DNA of 64,000 nucleotides, taken from positions 62,001-126,000 of the forward strand of contig NC_060060.1 in the NCBI RefSeq assembly GCF_020283565.1. The letters are read 5' to 3'. Position numbers and translations under genes: made by a program. Below are positions 10,237 through 22,500 of this stretch, piece after piece (the stretch's first letter is position 1; every line of letters starts with the position of its first letter). The notes under the pieces were generated by a model. That model did no database searches, was not told the DNA's origin, and saw only the letters and a list, made by a program, of their open reading frames with translations. The DNA is from Trifolium pratense (lineage: Eukaryota; Streptophyta; Magnoliopsida; Fabales; Fabaceae).

Positions 10237-10859
10237 TATATTTTAAAAAAGGAAAGCATACTTTTTTTCTTGTCAATAAAATCATAATTTTGTAAATAAA
10301 TTAATTTGTTAAAGTAACAGTTATTTTTAGTTTATTTTATTTATTATATTACATGTCTTTTTTTTTACTGTAGTTATATTACATATATGGAAAGTGATTT
10401 ATTTATTTCTTTAAAATAGTTAAATATAGTGTTAAACCAAAAGTGGTTTCATGATAATTACTCTGAAATTTTGATGAAAACAATATATAAGAAAACACTT
10501 AGGGAATCTAATGTGTGATGAAGTGCTCAAGATCATAAAGAAATGTGCTACTACTTATGGTAGATATATGCATCCGAATAACATATTAAAAACGCGCGCT
10601 TTGAATTACAGACTTTGAGGGTCTAGTCAACTCTGACGACCAACAAAGTCTGGAGAATTTTAAAGATTGATGACAATAAATTATATGATGTTTTTAGTAG
10701 TATTTTAGGTTAGTTTTTAGTAGTTTTAGTAGTCTTTTGATAGCCAAAGCATGGAAAATACCTAAGGAATGAAGTTACTTGACCAAAAAGTAAGAGTTGA
10801 AGAAATTGCATAAAAAAGGGCAAAAAAAAGGAAGAAATATGTTGAATATACCACATCGT

Positions 10860-11262
10860 AGCAAAAATGCCATATTATGGCGGTTTGCGTGCCTACTGCC
10901 ATTAGGTGCTCTAATGGGTCTGTTTTTCCATCAAAGGAAGGAATGTGAGAGACCTTGATACCTTCTAGGACTTGAGTTTCCCAAAGATGTTGTGCTAAAG
11001 GTTGGGAATCAACAATGCCCTCACCTTCTTCCTCTTCAGAAGCTTTCTTTGCTCTTTCACTCTCCTCTACCCTCTCTGCTTCTATGGCCGCCATTTGGGA
11101 GTGCAAACATCGAATTTCTTGGACGGCTTGCAGAGTTGTGGCGTTAGCGTTATCATGGTGATTATAATCTCTAGCCATGTGAAGATGTTCTTCTTTTTCT
11201 TCTAGATCAGTGTGGTATGCTGGGAAAAATATTTTACCTCAGCCCCACGGTGGGCGCCAAAA
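10860..11262 (-). pseudogene. Ty3/gypsy gag remnant with primer binding site
   Basis: The minus-strand frame from 11178 reads about 100 residues of retrotransposon Gag N terminus. It has an acidic/charged stretch (EAERVEESERAKKASEEEE) and then GIKVSHIPSFDGKTDPLEHL, the typical gypsy Gag motif. Homology stops at about 10870 and the rest of the frame is unrelated. Between the frame and the LTR, the minus strand reads TGGCGCCCACCGTGGGGC (about 11244-11260), a typical gypsy primer binding site. The element is truncated, with no pol in the window. Confidence 0.7.
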
Positions 11263-11700
11263 TGTTCTAGTGAACACTCAAATGGGGTTATATTATTAAT
11301 AATGTAAGAATAAAATTACATAAGTTTTGATCAGTGATTGACCATTGTCCTTTACAATGAAGAATATACAATGCTATTTATAGCCTTTTAATTTCTTCTT
11401 CTCATAGTTTAATATACACACAAAGCTAGTAATATATGATACTCAAAGTGATATTATCATTGAAGATGCTCTAATGATCGAAATTGGTATAACAAATCTT
11501 TAAGTAAGAAAAAAGTATACTTACGTGGAATGCATGAGAGAAAGTTGAAGTGTAAAATGGCCATTGTATCCAAGACCTTGTTAAGACTTTTGAGTCAACT
11601 TGAACTTTAGTAGTGTAATCTATTCAACTAAAAAATGAATAAACTAAATAAAAAAGAAAATAATATATAGAAAGGGTCAACCCGTTATATATCCCACATA
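11263..11700 (-). mobile_element. Gypsy LTR attached to the gag remnant (outer end uncertain)
   Basis: Immediately next to the primer binding site the LTR ends in CTAGAACA on the minus strand. It holds a GGCTATAAATAGC TATA box at about 11373-11385 (minus orientation). The far end is not clear; I place it near 11700, before AAGCCCAACTATGGG-type sequence. It could extend to about 11780. Confidence 0.5.
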
Positions 11701-13900
11701 TCCCATAGTTGGGCTTAACATTATAAATGTCCAATAATAAGTGGGCCAATTCGATCTGGCCTATTTATCCCCTCCCATGTTTCCGTTAGACACCTAAAAT
11801 TTCTTTTTTGTCCTTTAGAATAATTTAGAATCTATTTTTTAAAGTAAAAAAATTCAAAAAATTCAGATTCTAGAAAATGAACTAAAATAACATTATTGTT
11901 AATTGTTCAAAGAACATCTTCTTCTATAAAAGTTACAATAAAAGTTACAAGATGATCATTTAATCATTGATTACTGATTTTGTTAAATAGCTCACTTTTT
12001 ACAAACTTAATAGCTGAAAAAATACTTTCCACCTTTGCAATTGCTACCGGCAAGACTAGAGTCAACTTCGGAAGCATGTATCTTGATTGATGGAAGATTT
12101 AGGAAGAATTTGAAGAAAGAAAATGAACAATATAGCACATGACAAAACAAGATAATTCAAGACATAACGAAACTATACCGGAGAGATATAAGACGATAAT
12201 ATTTTTATATTCGAAAATAAAATGGGTATTTTCGTATTTTTTATAGTTGTATTGTGGATAAAAAGTTGTCTAGTGATTTAGTGAGGGACAAAAAAATCTT
12301 GTTTTTGTCTTGTCCCTTGTTACCTAATTTGTTCAATCTCATAACCTGTTTCAAATCAAACAGGGTACAACAAAAATTGTCTAGTCCCCTATTTTTTAGC
12401 AGATCAAACGCACCATTAGTGGGTATGGAGGTGGGAGAAAATTAAAATGTGATACATTAATTATAATCAAAATTACTTTTTTTAGGTTCATTTGATAATT
12501 AATGTATCTAGTCTATGCATAATTATGAAATGAACTTAAAAAAATAAGTTTTGCTTATATTTTATCAGGAGAATATATTAAAAGAAATGGTCATGTTAAC
12601 ATGTGCACGAATGGACCCAACATCCCAAAATATTAAATATTTATTAAATTGAAAAATATTACATGAGTCCACCCATGATCTCACCTTTATACATGATCTC
12701 ACCTTTATATATTTAACACAATTTTGAAATATTTATTTGTTGTGTGAAAGTAAATATTATATAGTTAAGAAAAATACTTATATTGTTATTACACCTACAA
12801 AATTATTTAGTTTTGCTTTTGTAAGAAAAATGTTATTAAGCTGTTTTCTTTTGTCTTCTTCTAACTTTCTTTTTTGTTCATAAAATATACATCTTTTTTT
12901 CTTCGATGGGTGAGTGGGGGTCTATGCATTGCATTACTTCAATGGCACAATCGAGGATTTTGTTGGGTCCATATTATAAAGGACTAAAGGCACTCAAATA
13001 ACTTTAAGGATGTGGCTTTTAGACTACCACAAATATGCTATAGGTACAATCTCATGAGAAAGTTCTTAAAAATTTGAGCAGTGAGAGCTCTTATCAATTT
13101 ATCAAAGGAGCATATAGTACATGAATCTTTCCTAAAAAATTTCAATTTTTCCTTCATTATTGGCTAAAAATTTAAAAATATTATTTGTAGATTCCTTGAG
13201 TATCCTTGTCATTTTTCTTTTGTCATTGACTCCCTTTTTCCAACTCAGCATCACATGCTTTGGTTCAAAATATTTTATAACGTTTTGATTTGTGTTTTAC
13301 ACGCAATACCACTAGTATTTTTCATCACTGCCCTACTTTACACTATATAGCTCGAGTCATTCCAAAAGCTTCTTTTTAAAAAGAATAATTAAACAAGCTT
13401 GAGAAAGTAGAATCACAAAGATAACTTTAGTGGTTCTACTCAAGAGAGCCATGGTATATATAAATAAGCATTTAATTGATTGATATCTATGAACTAACTT
13501 TTAAATTGTTTTTTACACCGTTAATCAATTTAGTATGAAAGTCATACAAATAATAACTTAATTATGATTAATTGAGAATATAAATTGTTTTATATTAACA
13601 TTACATTAAAATTAAAATCATATTATACACCCACTAAATAAGCACTTTTTTCATTTGGCCCTTAACATGGGGCATTCATCAAATTTTATATTTGTTTTAT
13701 TATTTAATGTGAAACACATTTCATGAGGTTTTTCTTATATCTTTTAAAATGATATAATACTATGATTGAATTATATCTTCAATAAATTAATAAATATCTG
13801 TATAGGATGATCGACAATGAAATGACTAAATCAAAATTATATTAATATTTGATTTAATAATTATTCAACAAGTTAATTATTAAATCAAATATTAATATAA
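11701..13900. other. Intergenic, repeat debris
   Basis: No gene seen. About 12240-12416 matches about 62940-63135 (TTGTCTTGTCC, TGTCTAGT, TTTTTTAGCA words), so it is a dispersed non-coding repeat. A degenerate Stowaway-like piece is at about 12445-12575. A GTTAACATGTGCAC word at about 12595 recalls the MITE at 46927. The rest is AT-rich and unassigned. Confidence 0.5.
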
Positions 13901-13909
13901 TATAATTAC

Positions 13910-15852
13910 CAAAGGCTAAATCACCAAAGCTAAATATACAATATCCAAAGGCTTCAAAATATATATAAGCCATATCATCATCATCATCATCATGGATGTC
14001 ATATTACATAAGTTACCAAGGTCAAATAAGGTCAACAAGTCATATTACGAGTTCAAGCGAATACCTCGACTCGATGTTACAATTGTCAGAGCAACACTAA
14101 ATTACATCCCATCAAAAGCTAACTAAAGGAGTAGTCTAAGCGAAACTCCTCACCAAAAAGTATGCTACACTAAGTACGAGCAAGTCCTCTAACTCTGAGC
14201 CGGATCCTCAACCTGAGTATCTGAACCCCCAACGGTTCAGCGTACATAACACAAAGCATGAGAGTTAGATAACATAATCAAATATACAAGTGTAAGTAAT
14301 GCATATTCATAAATCATAAATATACATCATTATCCATCATTCAATTATAAGTTTTAATACCACTATAATCAAACATCAATCCATCAAATAACAATTAGCA
14401 CACTTAGCAAAATATGTGTCATATACCAATTATCACATAATGTACGCATATCATAATGCAATCTAATGCTTCAACTTCATGTTATGTCATCCTAGACACA
14501 TCTAATGCATGTGGTACTATCTTCTTTGTTAGAGTATCTCACCTCTAATATCCTTCTTTATCGGATAAATATAATCCGATATACTTCTTTATTGGAATAT
14601 CTAATATCCTATATAATTCATGAATTCATGTATGTATTTCATGAGTTCACTCACAATTAGTTAGTATTTAGCTCTTCATTTATAATGTGGAACACTATCC
14701 AACATCCTTCATCATTAAGATAACTCATTCATCTTAATATTCTTCATATATCATAATTCATTTATCATACTTATTCAACAAGTAATTTCACACAATGCCA
14801 ATAATATAAGTAAATCATATTAAGCATTTGTTATTTCAGAAAACTAACTCCGGAATCAGAATCTACGCGAAAAACTGGGTAAAATAGGTCTCAGGTGCAA
14901 AAGCTGTCAAAAGTCAACGTAGATTGGCTGCAGGTCTGCAAGCTGCGCATGATGCGCCAAAAACCTGCGCATGAAGCGCAGATGGCAGATTCAAACTCAT
15001 TTTCTGCGCATGGTGCGCTAGTATCCTGCGCATGATGCGCAAATTGCATATCTGAACCCAGTTTCTGCGCATGGTGCGCCAGAAACCTGCGCATGATGGG
15101 CAAATTGCTGATCTAAACCCAGAAACGCGATTTGACAGCTTTTCGAAAACTGATCATTTAAGCCCACAATTTCATAACCAAACATTACTACACATACAAC
15201 ATGATTATAATGACTCAAAACACTTAAACTTTCAAGCATAATCATGGATTAATCACCACAACAACATGAATCAAGATAATTTCTTACTTTGACTCAAAAC
15301 TTCATAAACAATCAGTTTCTTGCTAAAACATAAACAAATTCCCAATTTTAACCCACAAATCCATTCATACTACATGGTAAGAGCATAATAAACATGTTAT
15401 GAACATTATATTACATTTTCTTTAAGAAAAGTTCACCCAAACCAAAACAAAAATGGAGTGGAGAAAGTTCGGGTACGGAGATATCGACATTCTCCCCTTT
15501 CTCGTATCACTCACGACTATGAATCTACTCTCATACCTGGATTCGATGAGATCTCGATGATTTGCTATTGAATCTTCACTCTCCCTCTTGCTCTAGCTCA
15601 CCAATGCTCTTCCTTCTCTCTAAGCTCCAAGACAAAGAGAAATTAAATATGATATTTCTCTGTCTACATTGCCCTATATGGGCGCCCCTCACATGTCAAG
15701 ACTCATTGGGCTTAAGGCCTAATAACACAGTCCAACTCGCGTTAACTAAAGTATTCGATAATTAACTTAAAATTACTAACTTATTTAAAATGTCACGTTA
15801 ATAAATATTTTAAACACCCAAAAACAAATAAATTAAAAATTGAATCGTTACA
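13910..15852 (-). mobile_element. Large LTR or LTR-element remnant, Tekay-like by its first bases
   Basis: Read on the minus strand it starts TGTAACGATTCAATTTTTAA (15852 downward), like the TGTAACGAC start of plant chromovirus LTRs. It continues with a CT/GA-rich leader-like stretch (about 15480-15640), a 61-bp tandem repeat, and near its end GCTGAACCGTTGGGGGTTC (about 14230). The far boundary is not clear; no TG/CA partner or target duplication was found. No gag or pol is present, so this would be a solo or broken LTR of about 1.9 kb. Family assignment is inference. Confidence 0.45.
14943..15124. repeat. 61-bp tandem repeat, three units, GCGCATGATGCGC-rich
   Basis: Units start at 14943, 15004 and 15065. 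Each contains two CTGCGCATGRTGCGC words separated by an AT-rich spacer. The words are near-palindromic (GCGCATNATGCGC). The array lies inside the LTR-like block. Short frames across it have low-complexity HHAQ/SCAG translations and are not convincing proteins. Confidence 0.8.
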
Positions 15853-16181
15853 TAATATTACTTAAATGTTTTTTTTAATGAATATAAGATGAAATTTACA
15901 TTATTCAATCATTAAGATATGACTTTTGATAGCTACATAACATTGAGATTTAACTCGTTTGATTAACCACTTAAATGGAGAGATCCACATATTTCATTCA
16001 TTGGCAAACCAAATAGATCTAAAGAGCGTGCCCGAAACAAAGGAAGAGTTGGCTTAAAAAATCAATTAAAAGCCTTTAGCCTTTATGTGCCAAGCAAGCT
16101 TGCATTGTTAAAGATGTAGAATATGTCGACACCGATAAAATGTTTGAAAATATAGACAACAGAATGAAAGACTTTTGATAA

Positions 16182-16183
<2 letters not shown>
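15853..16183. other. Intergenic, nothing recognised
   Basis: AT-rich sequence between the LTR-like block and the (AT)n tract, with no ORF or repeat I can name. Confidence 0.5.

Positions 16184-16259
<76 letters not shown>
16184..16259. repeat. (AT)n microsatellite, left half
   Basis: Uninterrupted TA dinucleotides. Together with 17400-17461 it forms the site into which the inverted-repeat element is inserted. Confidence 0.95.
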
Positions 16260-16261
<2 letters not shown>

Positions 16262-17397
16262 AGAGTTATATTGACTCCAAGAGTAAGTTATAAAAGCTAC
16301 TCCAAATCATGACCTTTGTTTTTAATTTCAATTAATGGCTAAGATTGATTCATAATAATTAGTTAGGTGAGACTTATTTTTTTATCACACTGGAAAATGA
16401 ACATTATCAAAACATTCTTCAAATTGAATATAATGAATTAATTATAATCATTAATTGTCAAAACAAGATCCTCCTTTGCTTTTTTTTTCCCACTTCTACT
16501 TGCATATTTTTTTTTGAATAAGCTAAAATGAGATATATATTAAAAAACAGTCTTCCCAGTACAAGGTATATTGAGAACGACTAAAACTATTTACAAAGAG
16601 TCACGAAAAAAACCATAAAAAATCAAACCAGACCCAAACAAAGTAAAGGATCAGACCACCAGCTATGGTAATTAGAGAAATAAAGTCACACTCGTCGTCT
16701 TCAACCACCTATAGGAAAATAGCTTGATCTTATCCAATAATTGATGAGAAGTACTTGTTGAACCGCCGAATAATTTATGATTTCTTTCCGTCCAAATAAC
16801 CCTAACACAAGCGAGCCAAATCAGCTGCATAAAAGACCCAAACACTTTTACTTGCATATTACATGGAATCTCTTCAAAAACATTGACATCCATTACTAAA
16901 AACCTGTTTGTTTCTTCAACAAAATCATTACAAATTAAATTATTAAATTAACATATTGTTCAAATTTGTAAAAAAAGAAAACAAAAAATATTGAACTAAT
17001 AACAAGAAAAGAAAAGTACGAGCAAAGAGAATATTATAACAAAAAAAACATACACCACAAAAAAAATGGTACACTTGTAAAATTGAAAAGAAAATAAACA
17101 CACCGTAAAAAATTGAATAAAAAGAAGCAGAATTGTCAAACGATTAGTGTTACATCATTTCAGAGTGTGTGGAATCATTGTTTTCCCATGTGATCAAAAA
17201 ATAAGTCTCAATTGATGATTATAATTGATTCATTCTCTTCTATTTAAGGTATGTTTTGATAATTTTCCAATACAATAAAAAAAAAGTCTCACTATGTGTT
17301 TTATGATCAATCAATCTTAGCCATTAATTGAAATTAAAATCAAAGGTCATGATTTGGAGTAGCTTTTATAACTTACTCTTGGAGTCAATATAACTCT

Positions 17398-17399
<2 letters not shown>
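16260..17399. mobile_element. TIR element inserted in an (AT)n tract
   Basis: The ends are inverted repeats of 91 bp (16260-16350 and 17309-17399) with one mismatch, beginning GGAGAGTTATATTGACTCC. Weaker inverted similarity continues inward (AAATAAGTCTCA words). Both sides run straight into (TA)n, so the target duplication cannot be delimited. Length is 1140 bp; without the nested LINE (16509-16848 plus one 12-bp target copy) about 788 bp. There is no transposase, so it is non-autonomous. Known precedent: rice Micron elements also sit in (TA)n. Confidence 0.85.
16509..16848 (-). mobile_element. 5'-truncated LINE nested in the TIR element
   Basis: Flanked by a perfect 12-bp target duplication, TACTTGCATATT (16497-16508 and 16849-16860). 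The minus strand encodes the C-terminal tail of a plant LINE reverse transcriptase (LIWLACVRVIWTERNHKLF and LLDKIKLFSYRWLK). A 3' UTR and an A-tail follow, seen as the T-run just after 16508. Only the last approximately 65 codons survive. The N-terminal residues of the open frame up to 16893 belong to the host element. Confidence 0.85.

Positions 17400-17461
<62 letters not shown>
17400..17461. repeat. (AT)n microsatellite, right half
   Basis: TA dinucleotides directly following the right end of the TIR element. Confidence 0.95.
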
Positions 17462-17465
<4 letters not shown>

Positions 17466-19059
17466 GTTGAAATAATATTATTAAATATTTTTACCATAAA
17501 AAATGACAAACTTATAGAAACATATATAAATGACAGTTTAAAGTGAAATAAAATTAAAAACTTGTAAAAATATTTATATATAAAGGTCAAGATTCCAACA
17601 TTAAATTTTTCATTTGTTCATATTTTATTTAATGTATATAAGTTTAAGGATTAACTAATCAAATAAACCTAATTCTCTCCGCTCTTTCTCTGCCGCCGCA
17701 ACCTTCTTTTGTTATTTTTTTTTATCAATTAGAGAGAGGTGGTTTATGTTATTAACTGCTTTGAACCTGTTTGCAGATTCATCCTTATTAGTTTTTATCG
17801 AAATTGAAGATGTAACAATTTTGATTGATGTATTCCATATGAATTTGAATGAATGAATGAATGACTATTGTTGTTTTTGCATAAAAAAAAAAGTTTTAGG
17901 ATTGATGGAATGAGATGGATGAAATGAGATGGAATTTAATCAAAATGGATAGAATAAATTAATGTTCCATTATTTGGATTATTATAACAATGGAATGGAA
18001 TAAAATAGAATGAAATGAATTTTAACTCATAGCACAACTTTACTCTCAATTTTGTTCTATCCAATTTGAAAAATAAGGAATAAATGTAAATTTTTTATCA
18101 CTCATCATATCAATTCCATTCTACTATGTTTCACTCTATTAATTTCTATTATATTCTATGGATTCAAACAATGCCTAAATTAATTTAAACAAAACTTGTA
18201 ACTTTGCCTTAGAAAAAGTTTACTTTTCTAACTTTGACTACTTTTTTCTTTGTTTCATTTTGGAGTGAAAATTGAATACAGTATGTTCTATGTTGTGTTG
18301 TTCAGTCAGCATCATTTAATTGGAAAGGTGATTTTTTTTCAACCAATCGCTATGTGTAAAGGCAATATGTTACATGTATATGTAAGTGTCCTTTCATTTC
18401 AACAAATTGACCCTAAACAATATGGCCCCCCTGCTTGTAGCCGCCTTTGGTAGTGGCATGCACTGGCCCCTGCTCACACACTATGGAAATTTTCTATTTC
18501 TTGTTTTTAATGTTATTTATATGAATTAAGAAAATTAAAAATTTTACCTATGGAAATTAAGTTTAAAAGAAGAAGTTAAACTTTTACAATGTAACAAATA
18601 AAATTCAAAATTCGGCCTGAAAATATATTTATATTTATTGACCAACACATCTTAGATAATAAGATTAATTATTTCTAGTACGGAGAATCTATGAAAAATA
18701 AATAAAATATTACTGTAAATTTAAATAATTATTTGTCTTTCTCTTAAAATATTCTTTATTATGTATTATATTATTCCAATATTATGTTTTTTTGTGATAT
18801 AGATTTAAGTGTATTATTGAAAAAATAATTATTTTTTATTAGTGTTTATCTTCCAAAGTAAGAGGTAAAAAATAGGTCAAATACATTCAAAGATTCTTTA
18901 AGTTTTTTTTTTTTTTTCGTAAAAAATAGGTCAAATATTGTGACCCTTCTAATTAATATCCTCTAACATATGTGCATTTTTCATCAAAATATTCACCATA
19001 GTGGAAGTCAACATGTTAACGGTCACGATGCAACAGGGTAACAAATGTTAATTGGAACA
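17462..19059. other. Intergenic, AT-rich, one probable MITE
   Basis: About 17890-18180 has GGAATGAGATGG-like words on the left and their rough inverse on the right (CCATTCTACTATGTTTCACT), a degraded MITE. A CT-rich, GCCGCCGCAACC-containing patch at about 17670-17712 resembles a leader but no ORF follows. No gene is supported. Confidence 0.45.
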
Positions 19060-19173
19060 AGAAATTTGATTTTTGGCAGTGCCTTTTTTTTTAAAAGTCG
19101 TTGCCAAAACTACTAAAGGTAGTTTTTGCAAAGACTTTTAACGAAAAAATGCGCTGCCAAAAATCAAATTTCT
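19060..19173. repeat. Short foldback sequence
   Basis: The left arm AGAAATTTGATTTTTGGCAG and its reverse complement at the right, CTGCCAAAAATCAAATTTCT, bracket a second partly paired segment (AAAAGTCGTTGC and GCAAAGACTTTT). The whole 114 bp can fold into one long stem. Non-coding MITE or hairpin RNA candidate. Confidence 0.7.
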
Positions 19174-19366
19174 CTGCACTATTATATATTATTAAAAAAA
19201 ATTCGTAGATTTCTGTCAAAGAAAAGCTGGTAGGTGATGACTTATCACGCGAAAAAAAAGCGTATTAGGTAATTTAATTAAAAAAAATAGATAATTAACT
19301 TAAATAATGATTTAAATTATTTGAATTAAAATTAATATAGAATGTGTATTTCATATTTAAGGATAT

Positions 19367-19371
19367 TTTAG
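19367..19371. repeat. Target-site duplication of the copia element (left)
   Basis: TTTAG, repeated at 23227-23231. Confidence 0.9.
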
Positions 19372-19555
19372 TGTTGGATTGTAAGCTAAGCAGCTAAGCA
19401 GGCCTGGCTTGCCAAGCCCACAGGCGCGCGCGCACAGGTTGGCTTGAGCCAACTAGTTGCTTGTTGTTCAAGCTAGTGTTAAATCTCCTTGTATACTTGC
19501 CTATATAAGGTGCATTGCCTTATGTGAATAATAGAGAACACCATTTTACCTAACA
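19372..19555 (+). repeat. 5' LTR of the copia element
   Basis: 184 bp, TG...CA, containing CTATATAAGG (about 19501-19510) as a TATA box and a GGCGCGCGCGCAC patch. It appears identical to the 3' LTR. Confidence 0.95.
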
Positions 19556-19572
19556 TTTGGTATCAGAGCAGC

Positions 19573-22500
19573 TTGTTGGTCCATGAGAAAAGAATGAAGC
19601 CTACCCTAGTGAAAGATGAAGAGCAGGCCTTGCAGGCTTCACATGGTAGAGGTGGGGGTAGGGGGAGAGGAAGAAACGGTTCAAGAGGTGGAAGAGGCAG
19701 AGGTAGACAACAAAGTAGAGAGCTTGTTGAGTGTTACAGATGCCACAAGCTTGGACATTACCAGAGTGAATGTCCAACTTGGGAAGAAGCAAACTATGCA
19801 GAGTTTGATGAACATGGTGAAGTCTTGCTTATGGCGCAAGAAAAGCTTAAAGAACCAGTCAAAAGTGAATTGAAAGATGAGATCTGGTTTCTTGATTCTG
19901 GCTGCAGCAATCATATGGTTGGAAAGAAAGAATGGCTGTTTGAATTTGATTCAGAGTTTAGAGAAACTGTGAAATTGGGTGACAATTCAAGAATGCAAGT
20001 CATGGGAAAGGGCAATTTGAGATTGCAAATTGGAGGAATAGTGCAGGTCATAACTAGTGTGTATTATCTTCCTGAGTTGAAGAATAATCTGCTGAGTATT
20101 GGCCAATTACAACAGAAAAACTTGACAATTGTCTTCTCCAATAACAGTTGCAAGGTGTATCATGAAAGCAGAGGTTTGCTTATGTCCACTGAGATGTCAG
20201 CTAATAGAATGTACATGATACATGCTTCAGTGATCACTCCAATGTGCTTCAAGACTACAAGTTCAGATCTTACACAACTGTGGCATTGCAGATATGGCCA
20301 CTTGAATCTTAAAGGGTTGAACATTTTAGCAAAGAAATCCATGGTTAAGGGATTGCCTGCTTTACAAGAAACTGCAGAAACTTGTGAAAGCTGCATTATA
20401 GGCAAGCAACATAGGGATTCTATTCCTAAAACTTCAAATTGGAGAGCTACAGAAAGACTTCAATTGATACATTCTGACATCTGTGGCCCTATCAACCCTA
20501 CATCAAATGGAGGAAGCAGGTACTTCATTACCTTCACTGATGATTTTAGCAGGAAAACATGGACCTATCCTCTCATAGAAAAATCTAGTGCACTATCTAC
20601 TTTCAAAAAATTCAAAGCAATAGTAGAAAAAGAGTCAAGTTGTCAAATTGAATGTCTAAGAACTGATAGAGGAGGTGAATTCACTTCAAATGAATTTAAT
20701 GATTTTTGCAGTCAACATGGAATCAAAAGGCAACTCACTGCAGCCTATACTCCACAGCAGAATGGAGTATCTGAGAGAAAGAATAGAACTATTCTGAATA
20801 TGGTCAGGAGTATGTTGACTGAGAGAGGGGTACCTAAGAGATTTTGGCCTGAAGCAGTCATTTGGGCAACATATGTGTTGAATAGAAGTCCAACCATGTC
20901 AATGAAGGAAGTAACACCAGAAGAGGCTTGGAGTAAAGTGAAGCCAGCAGTTCACTACTTCAAGATCTTTGGTTGTGTGGCCTATGCACATGTATCTGAC
21001 ACTCAAAGGAAGAAATTAGATTCAAAAAGCATTAAGTGTATTCATCTTGGTGTGAGTGAAGAATCAAAAGCATACAAACTTTATGATCCAGCCAATAAAA
21101 GGATAATTGTTAGCAGGGATGTAATCTTTGATGAGTCAAAAGGATGGGAAATGAAAGACAATAAGCCTGCAAAGGCTCAAGCAACTGATCTAGATGATAT
21201 TGAAGCTCTAAGCAACAATGATGAAAAAGATCAAGTGAGTAATGATGGGCCAATGGAGGTTGGAGAAAGCAGCCAACAAAGTCCTGATGTTGAACATGTT
21301 AGTGACACTGAAAGTTCTGATGAAGATCTACATGGTAATCCCATTATCTCTCCCAGACCAAGGAGACCACCTGGTTGGATGAGAGACTATGTGACTGGAC
21401 AAGAGCAAATTGTGGATGATGGTTTGCACAATTTAGCTGTTTTCTGCAATGATGATCCAGACACATATGAAGAAGCTGCAAAGCATGAAGTGTGGAGAAA
21501 AGCAATGGATCAAGAAATTGAAGCCATTGAAAAGAATGGAACCTGGGAATTGACTGAATTACCAGAAGGAAGTAAAAGAATTGGAGTGAAATGGATCTTC
21601 AAAACTAAATACAATGAGAATGGAAAGGTTGAGAAGTATAAGGCTAGACTAGTAGCTAAAGGTTACAGTCAGCAGCATGGTGTTGATTACAGAGAGGTTT
21701 TTGCACCTGTTGCCAGATGGGATACAATAAGGTGTATATTGGCCTTATCTGCTAGCAAGGGATGGAAAGTGTATCAGCTTGATGTAAAGAGTGCTTTCTT
21801 ACATGGTGAATTGACTGAAGATGTGTATGTTGAGCAGCCATGTGGCTACCAGACCAATGATAAGTATAAGGTGTACAAGCTCAAAAAGGCCCTATATGGC
21901 TTGAAGCAGGCTCCCAGGGCTTGGTACAGCAAGATTGAGTCATACTTTGTGCAGGAATCATTCACCAAATGTCCATATGAGCACACTCTTTTTATCAAAC
22001 ATGAAAAAGAAGGAAAAATTCTGATAGTAAGTCTATATGTTGATGATCTGATATACACAGGTAATGATGTGGAGATGTTTGAAAGTTTCAAAAGATCAAT
22101 GAAAAGCAAGTTTGCAATGACAGATTTAGGGAGGATGAGGTATTTTTTGGGTGTTGAAATCAAACAAGCTGAAAATGGGATATTCATCTATCAACAAAAA
22201 TATGCTCAAGATATATTGATGAGGTTTGGTATGGAGAATTGTAACAAAGTATGCAGTCCAATTGTCACTGGCTGCAAGTTAACAAAGAATGAAGGTGGGA
22301 AGCTTGTTGATGCTACTGAATATAGGCAAATGATAGGTTGTCTAATGTATCTTTTGGCCACAAGACCTGATCTTGCCTTCTCTGTATGTTTAGTAGCAAG
22401 ATATATGGATAGGCCTACTGAACTACATTTGGCTGCTGTGAAAAGGATTCTGAGGTATCTGAAGGGTACAATCAATTTAGGGATATTGTATCAAAGGAAT

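Larger units (their letters stand above)
6999..10717. repeat. Direct tandem duplication, period 1877 bp, two copies
   Basis: Sequence from about 6999 to 8840 recurs from about 8877 to 10717 with a constant offset of 1877 bp. Examples are the palindrome loop at 7237 and 9114, and the right-arm ATG at 7535 and 9412. Copies differ by few substitutions and A-run lengths, by eye about 98% identical. The left boundary falls inside the MADS start: the first 38 bases of copy B (8844-8881) are a more diverged MADS sequence. This suggests unequal exchange between two MADS-like sequences. Confidence 0.9.

Noticed and set aside
10762..10860. C-terminal part of the gag frame
   Set aside because: Residues after about 10870 are hydrophobic and unrelated to Gag; the open frame continues by chance after the truncation.
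14891..15245. Minus-strand ORFs with repeated HHAQ/CASCAG
   Set aside because: Translation of the 61-bp tandem repeat; frame changes from unit to unit and no protein family fits.
17366..17590. IYIYIY ORF (also 57642-57858 on both strands)
   Set aside because: Artefact of (AT)n microsatellites.
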